64,000 nt of DNA from Thalassospira lucentensis MCCC 1A00383 = DSM 14000 (GCF_000421265.1 NZ_ATWN01000004.1:124001-188000), one strand, 5' to 3'; shown: positions 45,617 to 54,618, numbered from the stretch's first letter. Numbers and translations are program-made. The notes: generated by a model from the letters alone, not told the origin.

Positions 45617-47038
45617 ATGTCCCTTCAGAAAGAGAGCAACACAGCACTCGCACGCCTTGGCAGTGCCGGGATTCTGATGAGCCTTGCCTGTGTGCTGTAT
45701 GTTGGATTTGTTGTCACCCTGTTTGCCGGGTTCACCGCCGATATTCAGCGCGACATGCTCAGCCGTGAAATCGCCACCTCCGCGCCCGGTGATCTGGAAC
45801 GCATGATCCGCCAAAGCTTTTACGAGGCCGAACTTCACGAAGAAATCAAACAATTACAAAGCGATATTCGCAAAACAAATACTGCCGCACTTGAAAAATT
45901 CCGCATCGGACTGACCCTTCGCAAAGACGCGATGGCGGCCTTCTGGCAGGCCTATGATGGTGCCGCCGCCCTAAGCACAACCGTAACGCAAAACCGCGCA
46001 ACGTTTGAGGATGATTTTGTTGCCGCCTACCTTGACGCCATGACGATGGCACATGATTTTGTCGCCCGCTTTCAGGCGCAAAAGCAAAGCCCGTCTTCTG
46101 ATCAAAATCCGCTTTCTGATGAAAACAAGGACGACACGCAGACATCCGGTGGACTGCACGCAGATAACGGGGCACGGGTCGTTGCGGCCCTTCGCGCTGC
46201 TCTGGCCAAATTGGCCTTTGCAGGCGCGACAGGCGATATCGGTTTAACGGTTGTGAGCACGTTTGAACAAGGGGTCTATGACACGGTTGATCAGCTTGGC
46301 AACACGTTTCGACACTTTGATGATCAAAACATCCAGTCGCGGGTCGTGTGGGAAAACATCCGGGCGGAGCAACGCCAGGTCGACAAGATTTTACGCAATA
46401 TGCAGGCCCAGATTGACGAGATCGAAGCAGAGCTTGCGCAGAGCAAGACCAAAAAGGAGATCGATCTTTCCGCCCTTGTCGCCCTGTTTCAGAACCCGAT
46501 TGGCGGTTTTCTGTCCATTCTGGTGCAATTGCCCACCATCATGCTGACCCTGCTGGTCACGGTTGCGGCCGGGGGATTGGGGGCGGTGGTTGCCTTCACC
46601 CGTCAGAACTTTGGGCACAGGTCAAAAGAGACGCAGCCAAACACAGACCCCGGCCCCCCTCAACCCGGTTCAGATCAACCAAGTTCAGACCAACCCGACC
46701 CAGCAGCACATGCGCCCCTCACGCCCCATACACCCTTTGACACTGCACCGGATGACACCGCGTATGGCCTCATGGCCTCGGCCCGTCTTTTGATGATGAC
46801 GGGGGAGGGGATCGCCGCCGCGATTGCAATCTTCCTGTTCTCGGAAGCCGGGATGTTGATGCTGACCCAAGGCGGCCCGAATGGCAGCGGTCAGGTCGAT
46901 ATCAGCCCGTATCTTGTGACCTTCATGGCGTTTGTCTCGGGCTTTATGGCCAAGGACGCCTTTAGCAAAATTCAGGATGCCGGGCACAAGATTTTCAAAA
47001 TCCGCGATAATGACGATGCGTCTGGTATGGGGCTTTGA
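45617..47038 (+). CDS. Membrane protein with coiled-coil region, unknown function
   Basis: About 473 residues. It has an N-terminal helix (about 18-40), then a long polar helical part with likely coiled coils (EAELHEEIKQLQSDIRKT; AEQRQVDKILRNMQAQIDEIEAELAQ), a central hydrophobic helix pair (about 295-335: FLSILVQLPTIMLTLLVTVAAG), a Pro/Gln/Ser linker, and a C-terminal module with two helices (GIAAAIAIFLFSEAGMLML; LVTFMAFVSGFMA). ATG 45617 follows GAGAGG. Its 3' end is directly duplicated at 47068-47251. It could be a membrane-scaffold or sensing protein, but no family is recognised. Confidence 0.7.
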   Translation: MSLQKESNTALARLGSAGILMSLACVLYVGFVVTLFAGFTADIQRDMLSREIATSAPGDLERMIRQSFYEAELHEEIKQLQSDIRKTNTAALEKFRIGLTLRKDAMAAFWQAYDGAAALSTTVTQNRATFEDDFVAAYLDAMTMAHDFVARFQAQKQSPSSDQNPLSDENKDDTQTSGGLHADNGARVVAALRAALAKLAFAGATGDIGLTVVSTFEQGVYDTVDQLGNTFRHFDDQNIQSRVVWENIRAEQRQVDKILRNMQAQIDEIEAELAQSKTKKEIDLSALVALFQNPIGGFLSILVQLPTIMLTLLVTVAAGGLGAVVAFTRQNFGHRSKETQPNTDPGPPQPGSDQPSSDQPDPAAHAPLTPHTPFDTAPDDTAYGLMASARLLMMTGEGIAAAIAIFLFSEAGMLMLTQGGPNGSGQVDISPYLVTFMAFVSGFMAKDAFSKIQDAGHKIFKIRDNDDASGMGL

Positions 47039-47251
47039 GGCTGGTTTGATACGGGCGTGATCGGCAAGGGGATCGCGGCTGCAATTGCGATCTTCCTGTT
47101 TTCAGAAGCCGGGATGTTGATGCTGACCCAAGGCGGCCCGAATGGCAGGGGGCAGGTCGATATCAGCCCGCATCTTGTGACCTTCATGGCATTTGTCTCG
47201 GGCTTCATGGCGAAAGACATCTTGAGCCGCATTCAGGACGCAGGCCGAAAA
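46807..47251 (+). repeat. Direct repeat of about 184 bp (3' end of membrane-protein gene)
   Basis: Positions 46807-46990 recur at 47068-47251 with an offset of 261 bp and high identity, including a shared run such as GGGATGTTGATGCTGACCC. The two copies differ at scattered, mostly synonymous positions, so the duplication is not recent. Confidence 0.9.
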
Positions 47252-47308
47252 CTATTTCGGCGGCATATGGATGGCGGTGGTTCCGGTTCAGCAGTGTCGG
47301 GTGGATAG
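47057..47308 (+). pseudogene. Truncated copy of the membrane protein's C-terminal module
   Basis: An 83-codon frame from GTG 47057 codes IGKGIAAAIAIFLFSEAG and the rest of the C-terminal module of the gene just upstream, ending differently (GGGSGSAVSGG). It lacks the N-terminal and coiled-coil parts. It is probably a remnant, although a short two-helix product is possible. Confidence 0.65.
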
Positions 47309-47404
47309 AGGCATGGGTGGTTCATTCCGCCCAGATGCCAGATCAAGTGCCGCTAAATCCGCCTCATTGATCCAGTCAGGGGAGAGGTTGTGCCAAGTGG
47401 TCAT
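47288..47404 (-). pseudogene. Shrunken copy of the methyltransferase 5' end
   Basis: A 38-codon frame from ATG 47404 reads MTTWHNLSPDWINEADLAALDLASG, clearly parallel to the N-terminus of the methyltransferase at 44586-45470 (TTWHNLSADWINWAD ... LAVLDLASG) with about 100 bp deleted between. It stops soon after at 47288. The ATG overlaps the stop of the DUF4062 gene (ATGA). Confidence 0.75.
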
Positions 47405-49863
47405 AGATATCTCTTTTGTAACTCTTTCTGGGCACACGATTTCGCAATTTTTCTACTGAATGAACAACCTAGGTCGAGCCATTGGCAGGTGTCATAATAA
47501 ATTTTTTGTGACTCTTCCGAATACTGCTTTGTTACCGTTTTTATCTGAGAGGTACTCATACTTCTAACGACTTGGAGTGCTGAGGCAATACGAACATTTC
47601 CGTCATTATGTCTTAACAGCGTCTCTATCATCTCATTTTGCAGTTCCGCAAAATTTCTAATCGGAATGTTTGCAACTAGATATGGGATTACGCTTTCCCG
47701 AATAGAGCCGTTGAGTAAATCACCAATTCGATCACGACCAAGCTTGTAATAAAGTTTCCCGAGTTCGCGGTCAGTGCTTTGCGTTATGTCTATCTGTAGG
47801 GCTAATGTTATTCCCTCAGATCTAAGTTGTGCCTTTTCTTCCATCAGAGCGATGTCGTCCCAACACCCATGTTTCTCAAAGTAATTTAGAACGTCTCTCG
47901 ATACCTTGATGTTGGGTTTCCTGATGAGCTCACGAATCTCTTCCAAATCGTTTTTGTTGTTAAACGAGCATAATGTATTGATAGCCGATTGACACAGGGC
48001 ATAGTTTGCCTCTGAGTTTTCCATAAATTTGGGGATAGTTAGTCCTAATAGATCGCTGGCGCTTGGACGGGGGAACACACTCCTGACGGGTTTGATTAGA
48101 GATGATCGTTTGTGAATCGTCTCTATCAATTCTTTTTTTGAAGATGTTCTCTTCTTCTTGAATCGAACTATAGTTGCAATCCAGTTGTCATCTCTTTCAG
48201 CTATTTCAAGTTCAGAAACTTCAAGATGAAACAAGTATTCAGTAATAATTAAATTTATTTGAGAGCGAGAGGTTATATCCGACTGGTATGTTTGCCAGCA
48301 AATCGGTGTGTTGATTTCATTGTTGTCTAAAGAGTTCAGCGTTTTTGATACTGAATCACTGTTTATCTTAACTCCTCGTTTTTTTGCTGCGATAAAGCCT
48401 GTGATGCTCACTGTAGGAGAGGGGTCGCTGGAAATGGTTTGTATTTCATCTATAGATAGAGCGTTTCTAGAAACAAGTGTTCTTGCTGCCATGTGGCGCA
48501 AAATTCGTGATGGGCATTGCAAGCATGCTCTGAGAGTTTCGGTTTGAACAACCGCTACTTTCTCAAATAGGCCCCTAACCAGCGTATTGTTTAGTTCTTC
48601 AATATCGGGTTCAGTTGCTCGCTTGAGAGCATGATCAATACTATTTCTACTGAGGATTTGGATCGTAGCAGTTGACGCAGCTTCACGAATTTTTCGAGAT
48701 TCATTTGTAAGTAAATATTTTAACTCGCCAACATCTTCTGGTCTTCCAAAGTTCGCAAGGTGGTAGATAAGTGCGCAGGTGTCTTCTTCTTTTTCATGCT
48801 CTAGGCTGATCCGGATTGTTTCAGCTCTCGATACATCATTACCTAAATATGAAGGAAAGCGCAGTTCCAAGTTTAGTATTTCTAGAATACGCAGTGCATT
48901 CCGACAGACTACACCTTTCTTGAAAATAGCTAAGGCGGAAAGTTTATCCTGACAATCGGTGGTTTTGGAAAGCCAGTACCAGAGTGGAAAGTACGAAGAC
49001 CAATACTTTGCAATTCCGGTTTCAAGTAGCTTTGCTACTTCCTGTTTTGAGAGGGTGATGTCTTCTTTTGCTAAGAAAATGAGAAAGGCGTCGTGTATGC
49101 CGATATCACTATCATCATTCCCTACGCGTCGAAGGGACGCTGCAAGTAACCGGAAGCGCGCAATTTCGATTGAAGTTGTGGCATCCCAAGCATTGTCCTT
49201 GGCGCAAATAGTTTGGATGAGTTCGTATGCAATACTGTCGAACAACTTTCCTTTTTGCTGCGCGCCAGTAACTTGGAGTGTGGTAGAATTATTTTCGGTT
49301 GTTATACTTGAAGGGTCTTCTGTCGTTTCTTTTTCGATTATGCTGTATATGTATTGACTGATAGTTTTTGATAGTTTTCTTTCAAACTCTTGAGTTTCGT
49401 CAAATTCTTGAAAAATAAGTCTCTTTTTGTCTATTTCATTCTGTCGGAAATCTAGAACTTTTTTAAGTTCCACACCAGGATCTCTCAGTAGGTCGGGGTG
49501 AACTTTCTTGAACATGAGAGAAATAAAAGGCTTCTTCGTTTGTTCCATTCGATCAGTAGCTCGAACAAACTCCTCCTCAAAGCCTGACGTGAAGTGACCG
49601 TCGTTATCTGGTGGCGTGCCCCATCTCTTCCAGAGCATGCCAATAAACAGTTCGCATTGATCAAGCTCTCTGTTGATGATCTCTTGTGGACGGCCATACT
49701 GAGAAATAGTGTCCTCCCAGCCAAACAGTTCTAGGTTGCATTTCCAGTAGGCTGAGTGCGTTTTGTTTAGCTCGTTAACAACTTCAGAAGCTATTTTACG
49801 TTCGTTTGATAAATCTCCTGGGGATGCCAAAAATATTCTAACAATTCTTCTGTTGTCTGACAT
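47401..49863 (-). CDS. DUF4062 (TIR-like) protein with long helical-repeat C-terminus
   Basis: An 820-residue protein in AT-rich DNA unlike its flanks. The N-terminal 170 residues fit DUF4062: FLASPGDLSNER (11-22), NLELFGWEDTISQYGRPQEI, ELDQCELFIGMLWKRWGTP (about 66-84), TSGFEEEFVRA, and PFISLMFK. DUF4062 is a TIR-like flavodoxin-fold domain seen at the N-terminus of NLR-like and other conflict proteins. Residues about 200-800 are made of HEAT-like helical pairs (FGRPEDVGELKYLLTNESRKIREAAS; RHMAARTLVSRNALS) with no NTPase motif visible. ATG 49863 has GAGGG 5 bp upstream. A single-gene anti-phage or stress sensor-effector is a plausible inference. Confidence 0.8.
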   Translation of the reverse strand: MSDNRRIVRIFLASPGDLSNERKIASEVVNELNKTHSAYWKCNLELFGWEDTISQYGRPQEIINRELDQCELFIGMLWKRWGTPPDNDGHFTSGFEEEFVRATDRMEQTKKPFISLMFKKVHPDLLRDPGVELKKVLDFRQNEIDKKRLIFQEFDETQEFERKLSKTISQYIYSIIEKETTEDPSSITTENNSTTLQVTGAQQKGKLFDSIAYELIQTICAKDNAWDATTSIEIARFRLLAASLRRVGNDDSDIGIHDAFLIFLAKEDITLSKQEVAKLLETGIAKYWSSYFPLWYWLSKTTDCQDKLSALAIFKKGVVCRNALRILEILNLELRFPSYLGNDVSRAETIRISLEHEKEEDTCALIYHLANFGRPEDVGELKYLLTNESRKIREAASTATIQILSRNSIDHALKRATEPDIEELNNTLVRGLFEKVAVVQTETLRACLQCPSRILRHMAARTLVSRNALSIDEIQTISSDPSPTVSITGFIAAKKRGVKINSDSVSKTLNSLDNNEINTPICWQTYQSDITSRSQINLIITEYLFHLEVSELEIAERDDNWIATIVRFKKKRTSSKKELIETIHKRSSLIKPVRSVFPRPSASDLLGLTIPKFMENSEANYALCQSAINTLCSFNNKNDLEEIRELIRKPNIKVSRDVLNYFEKHGCWDDIALMEEKAQLRSEGITLALQIDITQSTDRELGKLYYKLGRDRIGDLLNGSIRESVIPYLVANIPIRNFAELQNEMIETLLRHNDGNVRIASALQVVRSMSTSQIKTVTKQYSEESQKIYYDTCQWLDLGCSFSRKIAKSCAQKELQKRYL

Positions 49864-50212
49864 GTAGACCCTCAAAAAACTCTATTCTAGAAAATTAGTG
49901 CGAACACTGGGCAATTTTTGATTGGTAATCAGGGCTAATTTTACGTGAATAGGTGGAAATTTTGAATGAGATTAAAGCTAAATGTTAGGGTGTTGCTACA
50001 CTTTGTTTTGGAGCAGCGTTAGTTGTTAAACGCAATGAGTGTAGTTGAGGCTCATAAGCCTTATGATCTTTTAAATGTATTGATGTCAGTAAATCAGGCA
50101 TTGCAAGCCTGAATATGTGCCTGATTGAAATATAGTGGCATACGTAACCAACAAAAAAACCGGAGGCCTTGGCCCCCGGTTTCTAATGTGTGCGAACAAG
50201 ATGTTCGAATGA
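49864..50212. other. 349-bp AT-rich intergenic region
   Basis: It holds the promoter region of the DUF4062 gene and the terminator of the DUF5610-like gene. No further gene is seen. Confidence 0.5.
50150..50187 (-). terminator. Terminator of the DUF5610-like gene
   Basis: AAACCGGGGGCC and GGCCTCCGGTTT pair and are followed by TTTTTGTTGG on the minus strand, about 25-60 bp after the stop. Confidence 0.75.
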
Positions 50213-50881
50213 TCAGCCGTTCGTCCCATACCGTGGCGCATTGCGCTGGGCGTTGGTGGCGGACTCGGCATAGGCTTGGCTGGCCTGTGCGGTCTGGGTG
50301 ACCTGCGATTGCAGGACCTGCTCGTCACGTTCCGGGGTTATGTCGGCGGCTTCTTCTGACGGGCTGCTGTTATAAAGCTCGGTCAGGCGCTGCTCGATGG
50401 ATTTAAGGCCTTCGTTCAGGCGGTCTTCGGTCTCGGTGATGTTGCCGTTGATTTGCTCATTCAGCGCACCGAGGCCCTCAAGGAACTCACGCGCATCATC
50501 AAGGCCGCGCTTAATGCCTTCGCTGGCCTTTTCGAAAATCTCGCGGGCTTCGCCTTCGGTATCGGAATTCGCCGCAATCAAATCACCGACACGGGCCAGA
50601 ATACGGTCAGCCACGGCTTCGGGGGTGTAATCACTGGGATCAACACCCTGAATGGAAATGCCGGTTGACGACAGGCTTTCATTGATTGCTGCGACGATCT
50701 TATCAGCCGATAAAAGATTGGCCGATTGAGAGGACAGGGAAACCGATGTCGCGGCCGCAAAGGCCGATGTGCCGTTGTTCCCGGTTTTGTCCGCGTCACT
50801 TTGACCGGGCAAATACGATTGCGCCGAGCGCGAAGAAGCGCCGGTTTGCTGGGACGTCAGGCCGCCAATGGTGATATCCAT
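50213..50881 (-). CDS. DUF5610-like protein
   Basis: A 222-residue protein without signal peptide. It has an Ser/Gln-rich N-terminus (MDITIGGLTSQQTGASSRS), the DUF5610-like block (SVSLSSQSANLL, DPSDYTPEAVADRILARV, about 48-100) and a helical, probably coiled-coil C-terminal half (REFLEGLGALNEQINGNITETEDRLNEGLKSIEQRL in parts). ATG 50881 has AGGGAGG 7 bp upstream. The function of the family is not established. It ends in a strong terminator. Confidence 0.75.
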   Translation of the reverse strand: MDITIGGLTSQQTGASSRSAQSYLPGQSDADKTGNNGTSAFAAATSVSLSSQSANLLSADKIVAAINESLSSTGISIQGVDPSDYTPEAVADRILARVGDLIAANSDTEGEAREIFEKASEGIKRGLDDAREFLEGLGALNEQINGNITETEDRLNEGLKSIEQRLTELYNSSPSEEAADITPERDEQVLQSQVTQTAQASQAYAESATNAQRNAPRYGTNG

Positions 50882-51084
50882 ATTCGTCCTCCCTGGACGA
50901 GAGCGTTGAAAGCTGTGCCACACGACGGCACGTGGACCCAAGCACCAATGCACACGCCAAATCCGTGCACAATCAACGACTTGGTAAATACCAATCCCTA
51001 ATATGGCATGGATGGGGGTAAAAATCCAGTGGTGTTGCGAAATTTCGGGTTGATCATCGTGTCGGGGGACGCTGCGTTTGCGGT

Positions 51085-51136
51085 GGGGATGGGGATGGGG
51101 ATGGGGATGGGGATGGGGATGGGGATGGGGATGGGG
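51085..51136 (+). repeat. GGGGAT hexanucleotide microsatellite (eight copies plus GGGG)
   Basis: Eight perfect GGGGAT units followed by GGGG. The G-runs of four, each two bases apart, are suited to G-quadruplex formation on the plus strand. It sits about 250 bp upstream of leuS and 200 bp upstream of the DUF5610-like gene. Confidence 0.92.
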
Positions 51137-51150
51137 CATGTGTTGCGATG

Positions 51151-51180
51151 AGATTCCCGCCTTCGCGGGAATGACGATGT
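51151..51180. repeat. Dispersed palindromic element
   Basis: ATTCCCGC-CTTC-GCGGGAAT (51153-51172) with right flank GACGATGT. A related variant lies at 43519-43574. This matches the common alphaproteobacterial extragenic palindrome type CGTCATTCCCGCG..., though the full family extent is unknown here. Confidence 0.7.
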
Positions 51181-51380
51181 AGTATGAACCAGAACAGTCT
51201 GGGCCAAGGGGCAAATTGACAGTATTTGCGCCGATTTCATGTGATCTGATGTTGCACAGCGGCCAAAGCCCGCTTATGAACACAGGTTCAGATTTATATG
51301 TAACCCAATTTGGTATGGCAGGCGCGCTTTTATGATCCGCGCCCGAGGCCAACAAACGGGCCCCGATAGGCAGGAGTTGA

Positions 51381-54300
51381 GTGAGCGTGGCGAACTATCA
51401 GGAAAGTGCGCAGGAATTCGAAAAGCGCTGGCAGACATATTGGCGCGAAAACGATACCTATCGCACGCCAAATCCCGGCGATGCCGATTTTGACGCGACC
51501 AAAAAGAAAAGCGTCATCCTTGATATGTTCCCCTATCCAAGCGGGGTTGGCCTGCATATCGGCCATCCGCTGGGCTATATCGCGACCGATGTGAAGGCAC
51601 GGTTCGAACGCATGCGTGGCTATAACGTGCTTCATTCGATGGGGTTTGATGCCTTTGGCCTGCCGGCTGAACAGTTCGCCATTCAAACCGGTCAGCACCC
51701 GCGCATCACCACCGAAGCCAATATCGAAAACATGCTGCGTCAGCTCCAGGTCATCGGGCTTGGCCATGATCCGCATCGTCGTTTTGCCTCCACGGACGTT
51801 GATTATTACAAATGGACGCAGTGGATTTTCCTGCAACTTTTCAACAGCTTCTATGACTCGACGATTGAGTGGAAAGGCCCGCAAGGCCAGACCATTTCAG
51901 GCCGGGCCCGCCCAATTGCCGAGCTGCGCCCGCTTTTGGAAAGTGGTGAATGGTTGCTCGATGAAGATGGCGTGCCGCAACCCAAAGCCGTGATTGGCGA
52001 TGGGACCAAGGCCGAGGGATCGGAAGTTGACCGGGCGATTGATCGCGGGCGTCTGGCCTATGTCGATGAAGTGCCGGTTAATTGGTGCCCGATGCTGGGC
52101 ACGGTGCTTTCGAACGAAGAAGTCACCAACGACGGCAAGTCCGAACGTGGTGATTATCCGGTGTATAAACGCCCGCTCAAACAGTGGATGTTGCGCATTA
52201 CCGATTATGCCGACCGTCTGGTTGGTGATCTGGAAGGGCTTGATTGGCCCAACGGCGTTGTTGAAATGCAAAAGGGCTGGATCGGCCGTTCGGTTGGCGC
52301 ACGTGTGAACTTCCCGGTCACCCGCACCGATGGCATCGAGGATAAAATCGCGGTCTATACCACGCGCCCCGATACCATTTTTGGCGCGACCTATATGGTT
52401 CTCGCCCCGGAACATCCGTTGGTCGATAAACTGACCAGCGCCGACGCATCGGCCGCGGTCGCGGCATACCGTGAACAGGTCAAACTGGCCGGGCCGGTAT
52501 CGTCGAAGGATGAAGCCAACCGCGAAAAAACCGGCGTGTTTATTGGCGCACATGCCACCAACCCGGTGACCGGCGAAGACATCCCGGTCTGGATTGCCGA
52601 TTACGTCCTGATGGGCTATGGCACGGGTGCTATCATGGCGGTTCCGGCGGGTGATCAGCGCGATTTTGAATTTGCCCATAAATTCAACCTGCCGATCAAG
52701 GCAACGACCAAGCCATCCGATGGCTGGCTGCGCGCCAATGCACCGGCGGACACCGATGACCTTGATGATGCGGCATTGCTGGCGCTTTATGAAACGGCAC
52801 CGGGTCAATTTAAGGTCGCACAGACCGACACCGGCGATACGATCAATTCCGCCAATGACGACGTTTCGCTGAACGGGCTTTCGACCCCGGATGCCAAGGC
52901 GGCGATCATTGACTGGATGGAAGCCAAGAACATTGGCCGGGGCCGCGTACAGTATAAACTGCGCGACTGGCTGTTTTCGCGTCAACGCTATTGGGGCGAG
53001 CCGTTCCCGGTGCTGTTTGATGAAAAAACCGGGCAGGTGCACGGTGTGGCCGAGGCCGCTTTGCCGGTTGTCCTGCCCGAAATGACCGATTTTAAACCGC
53101 AATCAAACGAAGACCCCAATTCAGAGCCGGAACCACCGTTGGCACGCGCCAAGGACTGGATGGCGGTGACCGGGATTGTGCTTTCCGATGGGTCGGTTCT
53201 GCCGGTTGATGCGGCGGTTGGTTCGACCCATACCCACGACGGTGCGGAGTATGAAGTACGCGCGTTTAAACGCGATGCCAACTCCATGCCGAACTGGGCG
53301 GGCTCCTGCTGGTATTACCTGCGCTATTTCGATGCGAATAATAATGATGCCTTTGCATCTGATGCGGCTGCGGCTTATTGGGCCAACACCACCGATGACA
53401 AGGGTAATCCGAAACCCGGTGCGGTTGACCTTTATGTTGGCGGGGCGGAGCACGCAGTCCTTCATCTGCTGTATTCGCGGTTCTGGCATAAGGTCCTGTT
53501 TGACCTTGGCCATGTCGGCACGCCCGAACCGTTCCAGAAGCTGTTTAATCAGGGCATGATTACGGCGGATGCCTATACCGATGCGCGCGGCGTTTATGTT
53601 GATATTCACGACGTTGAAATGCGCGATGTCGATGGCAAAAAGGCACCGTTTAACGCCAAAACCAACGAGGCCCTGACCACGGTTCCGGGCAAGATGGGCA
53701 AGCGCTATAAAAACGGCATTCCGCCCGAAGAAATTTGCGATCAATACACGATCGATACCTTCCGGACCTATGAGATGTATATGGGCCCGCTTGACAGCTC
53801 CAAACCGTGGCAGTCCGATGCGATTATCGGCATGATGCGGTTCCTCTCCAATGTCTGGAAAGTCACGACCCAGATGGAACGCACCGATGCGGTGGATGGC
53901 AAGATCGAAACGATCCTGCATAAAACCATCGCCAAGGTGACCAAGGACGTGGCCGAGCTTCGCCATAACACCGCGATTGCCGCCCTGATCGAGCTCACCA
54001 ATGCGTTGACCAAACAAAATGCCGTGCATGACGACCATGCCAAGGCATTGGCATTGATGGTGGCCCCGTTTGCCCCGCATCTGGGCGAGGAACTGATGAG
54101 CCGACTGGCCGCCGACGAGTTCGGGGTCAAAAAATCGGTGATCAAGTTTGACTGGCCGGAATTTGATGCCGAAAAAGCCAAGGACGATGAATTTGAAGTC
54201 CCGGTTCAGATCAATGGCAAAAAGCGTGCGTCGGTGATGGTGGCTGCCGATGCCGATCAGGCAACGGTCGAAGCACTTGCCAAGTCGGATGAAAACATTG

Positions 54301-54389
54301 CCCGCCACCTTGAAGGCAAGGAAATCGTCAAGGTGATTTACATCGCCAAGCCGACCCCGAAATTGCTTAATATCGTGGTGAAGGGCTGA
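51381..54389 (+). CDS. leuS: Leucyl-tRNA synthetase, long divergent clade
   Basis: A 1002-residue class I synthetase, against about 860-880 for the usual alphaproteobacterial enzyme. The HIGH motif is HIGH (59-62) in PSGVGLHIGHPLGYIATD, and the N-terminal LPAEQFAIQTGQHP is typical of the LeuS clade found in Actinobacteria and Bacteroidetes. The KMSKS loop reads KMGKR (771-775), and the following FRTYEMYMGPLDSSKPW also fits that clade. CP1 editing-domain T-rich and D residues (TRPDTIFGATYMVL) are present. It starts at GTG 51381 (AGGAG 4 bp upstream) or GTG 51387. It lacks the usual lptE-holA downstream, so it may be a second or replacing LeuS. Confidence 0.95.
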   Translation: MSVANYQESAQEFEKRWQTYWRENDTYRTPNPGDADFDATKKKSVILDMFPYPSGVGLHIGHPLGYIATDVKARFERMRGYNVLHSMGFDAFGLPAEQFAIQTGQHPRITTEANIENMLRQLQVIGLGHDPHRRFASTDVDYYKWTQWIFLQLFNSFYDSTIEWKGPQGQTISGRARPIAELRPLLESGEWLLDEDGVPQPKAVIGDGTKAEGSEVDRAIDRGRLAYVDEVPVNWCPMLGTVLSNEEVTNDGKSERGDYPVYKRPLKQWMLRITDYADRLVGDLEGLDWPNGVVEMQKGWIGRSVGARVNFPVTRTDGIEDKIAVYTTRPDTIFGATYMVLAPEHPLVDKLTSADASAAVAAYREQVKLAGPVSSKDEANREKTGVFIGAHATNPVTGEDIPVWIADYVLMGYGTGAIMAVPAGDQRDFEFAHKFNLPIKATTKPSDGWLRANAPADTDDLDDAALLALYETAPGQFKVAQTDTGDTINSANDDVSLNGLSTPDAKAAIIDWMEAKNIGRGRVQYKLRDWLFSRQRYWGEPFPVLFDEKTGQVHGVAEAALPVVLPEMTDFKPQSNEDPNSEPEPPLARAKDWMAVTGIVLSDGSVLPVDAAVGSTHTHDGAEYEVRAFKRDANSMPNWAGSCWYYLRYFDANNNDAFASDAAAAYWANTTDDKGNPKPGAVDLYVGGAEHAVLHLLYSRFWHKVLFDLGHVGTPEPFQKLFNQGMITADAYTDARGVYVDIHDVEMRDVDGKKAPFNAKTNEALTTVPGKMGKRYKNGIPPEEICDQYTIDTFRTYEMYMGPLDSSKPWQSDAIIGMMRFLSNVWKVTTQMERTDAVDGKIETILHKTIAKVTKDVAELRHNTAIAALIELTNALTKQNAVHDDHAKALALMVAPFAPHLGEELMSRLAADEFGVKKSVIKFDWPEFDAEKAKDDEFEVPVQINGKKRASVMVAADADQATVEALAKSDENIARHLEGKEIVKVIYIAKPTPKLLNIVVKG

Positions 54390-54618
54390 TAGGGGTGATC
54401 CTTGTGTGATCTCCTGCGTAAAACAATGTTAACGGTTCAGGAGCACTGTTGTCAGGCAGGGGTGTTGAAATTTGGTGCTCGGGCCTGCTTGTGCTGCGGA
54501 AGCTTGTAATCATATAACTTTTTGTGTAATTTAACTGCGAGTTTTATCACGGTGACGCTAGTTTTGCCGTCTATGACATGCGTTACAGTTCTTATGTGAT
54601 GCAGAAAAGTGAGGTGGG
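54390..54618. other. 229-bp AT-rich gap after leuS
   Basis: Base composition shifts to AT-rich here, at the edge of the RADAR block. No terminator hairpin, gene or repeat was recognised. Confidence 0.4.

Larger units (their letters stand above)
50882..51380. other. 499-bp intergenic region upstream of leuS
   Basis: It contains the divergent promoters, the GGGGAT hexanucleotide array and a dispersed palindrome (listed separately). No gene is supported: the frame reading His-Pro repeats here is the microsatellite itself. Confidence 0.6.

Noticed and set aside
50882-51355. N-terminal extension of the DUF5610-like protein through His-Pro repeats
   Set aside because: It is the GGGGAT microsatellite read in reverse; a strong ribosome site precedes ATG 50881.
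51897-54308. Two long minus-strand frames opposite leuS
   Set aside because: They are antisense shadows of the leucyl-tRNA synthetase, without motifs or ribosome sites.
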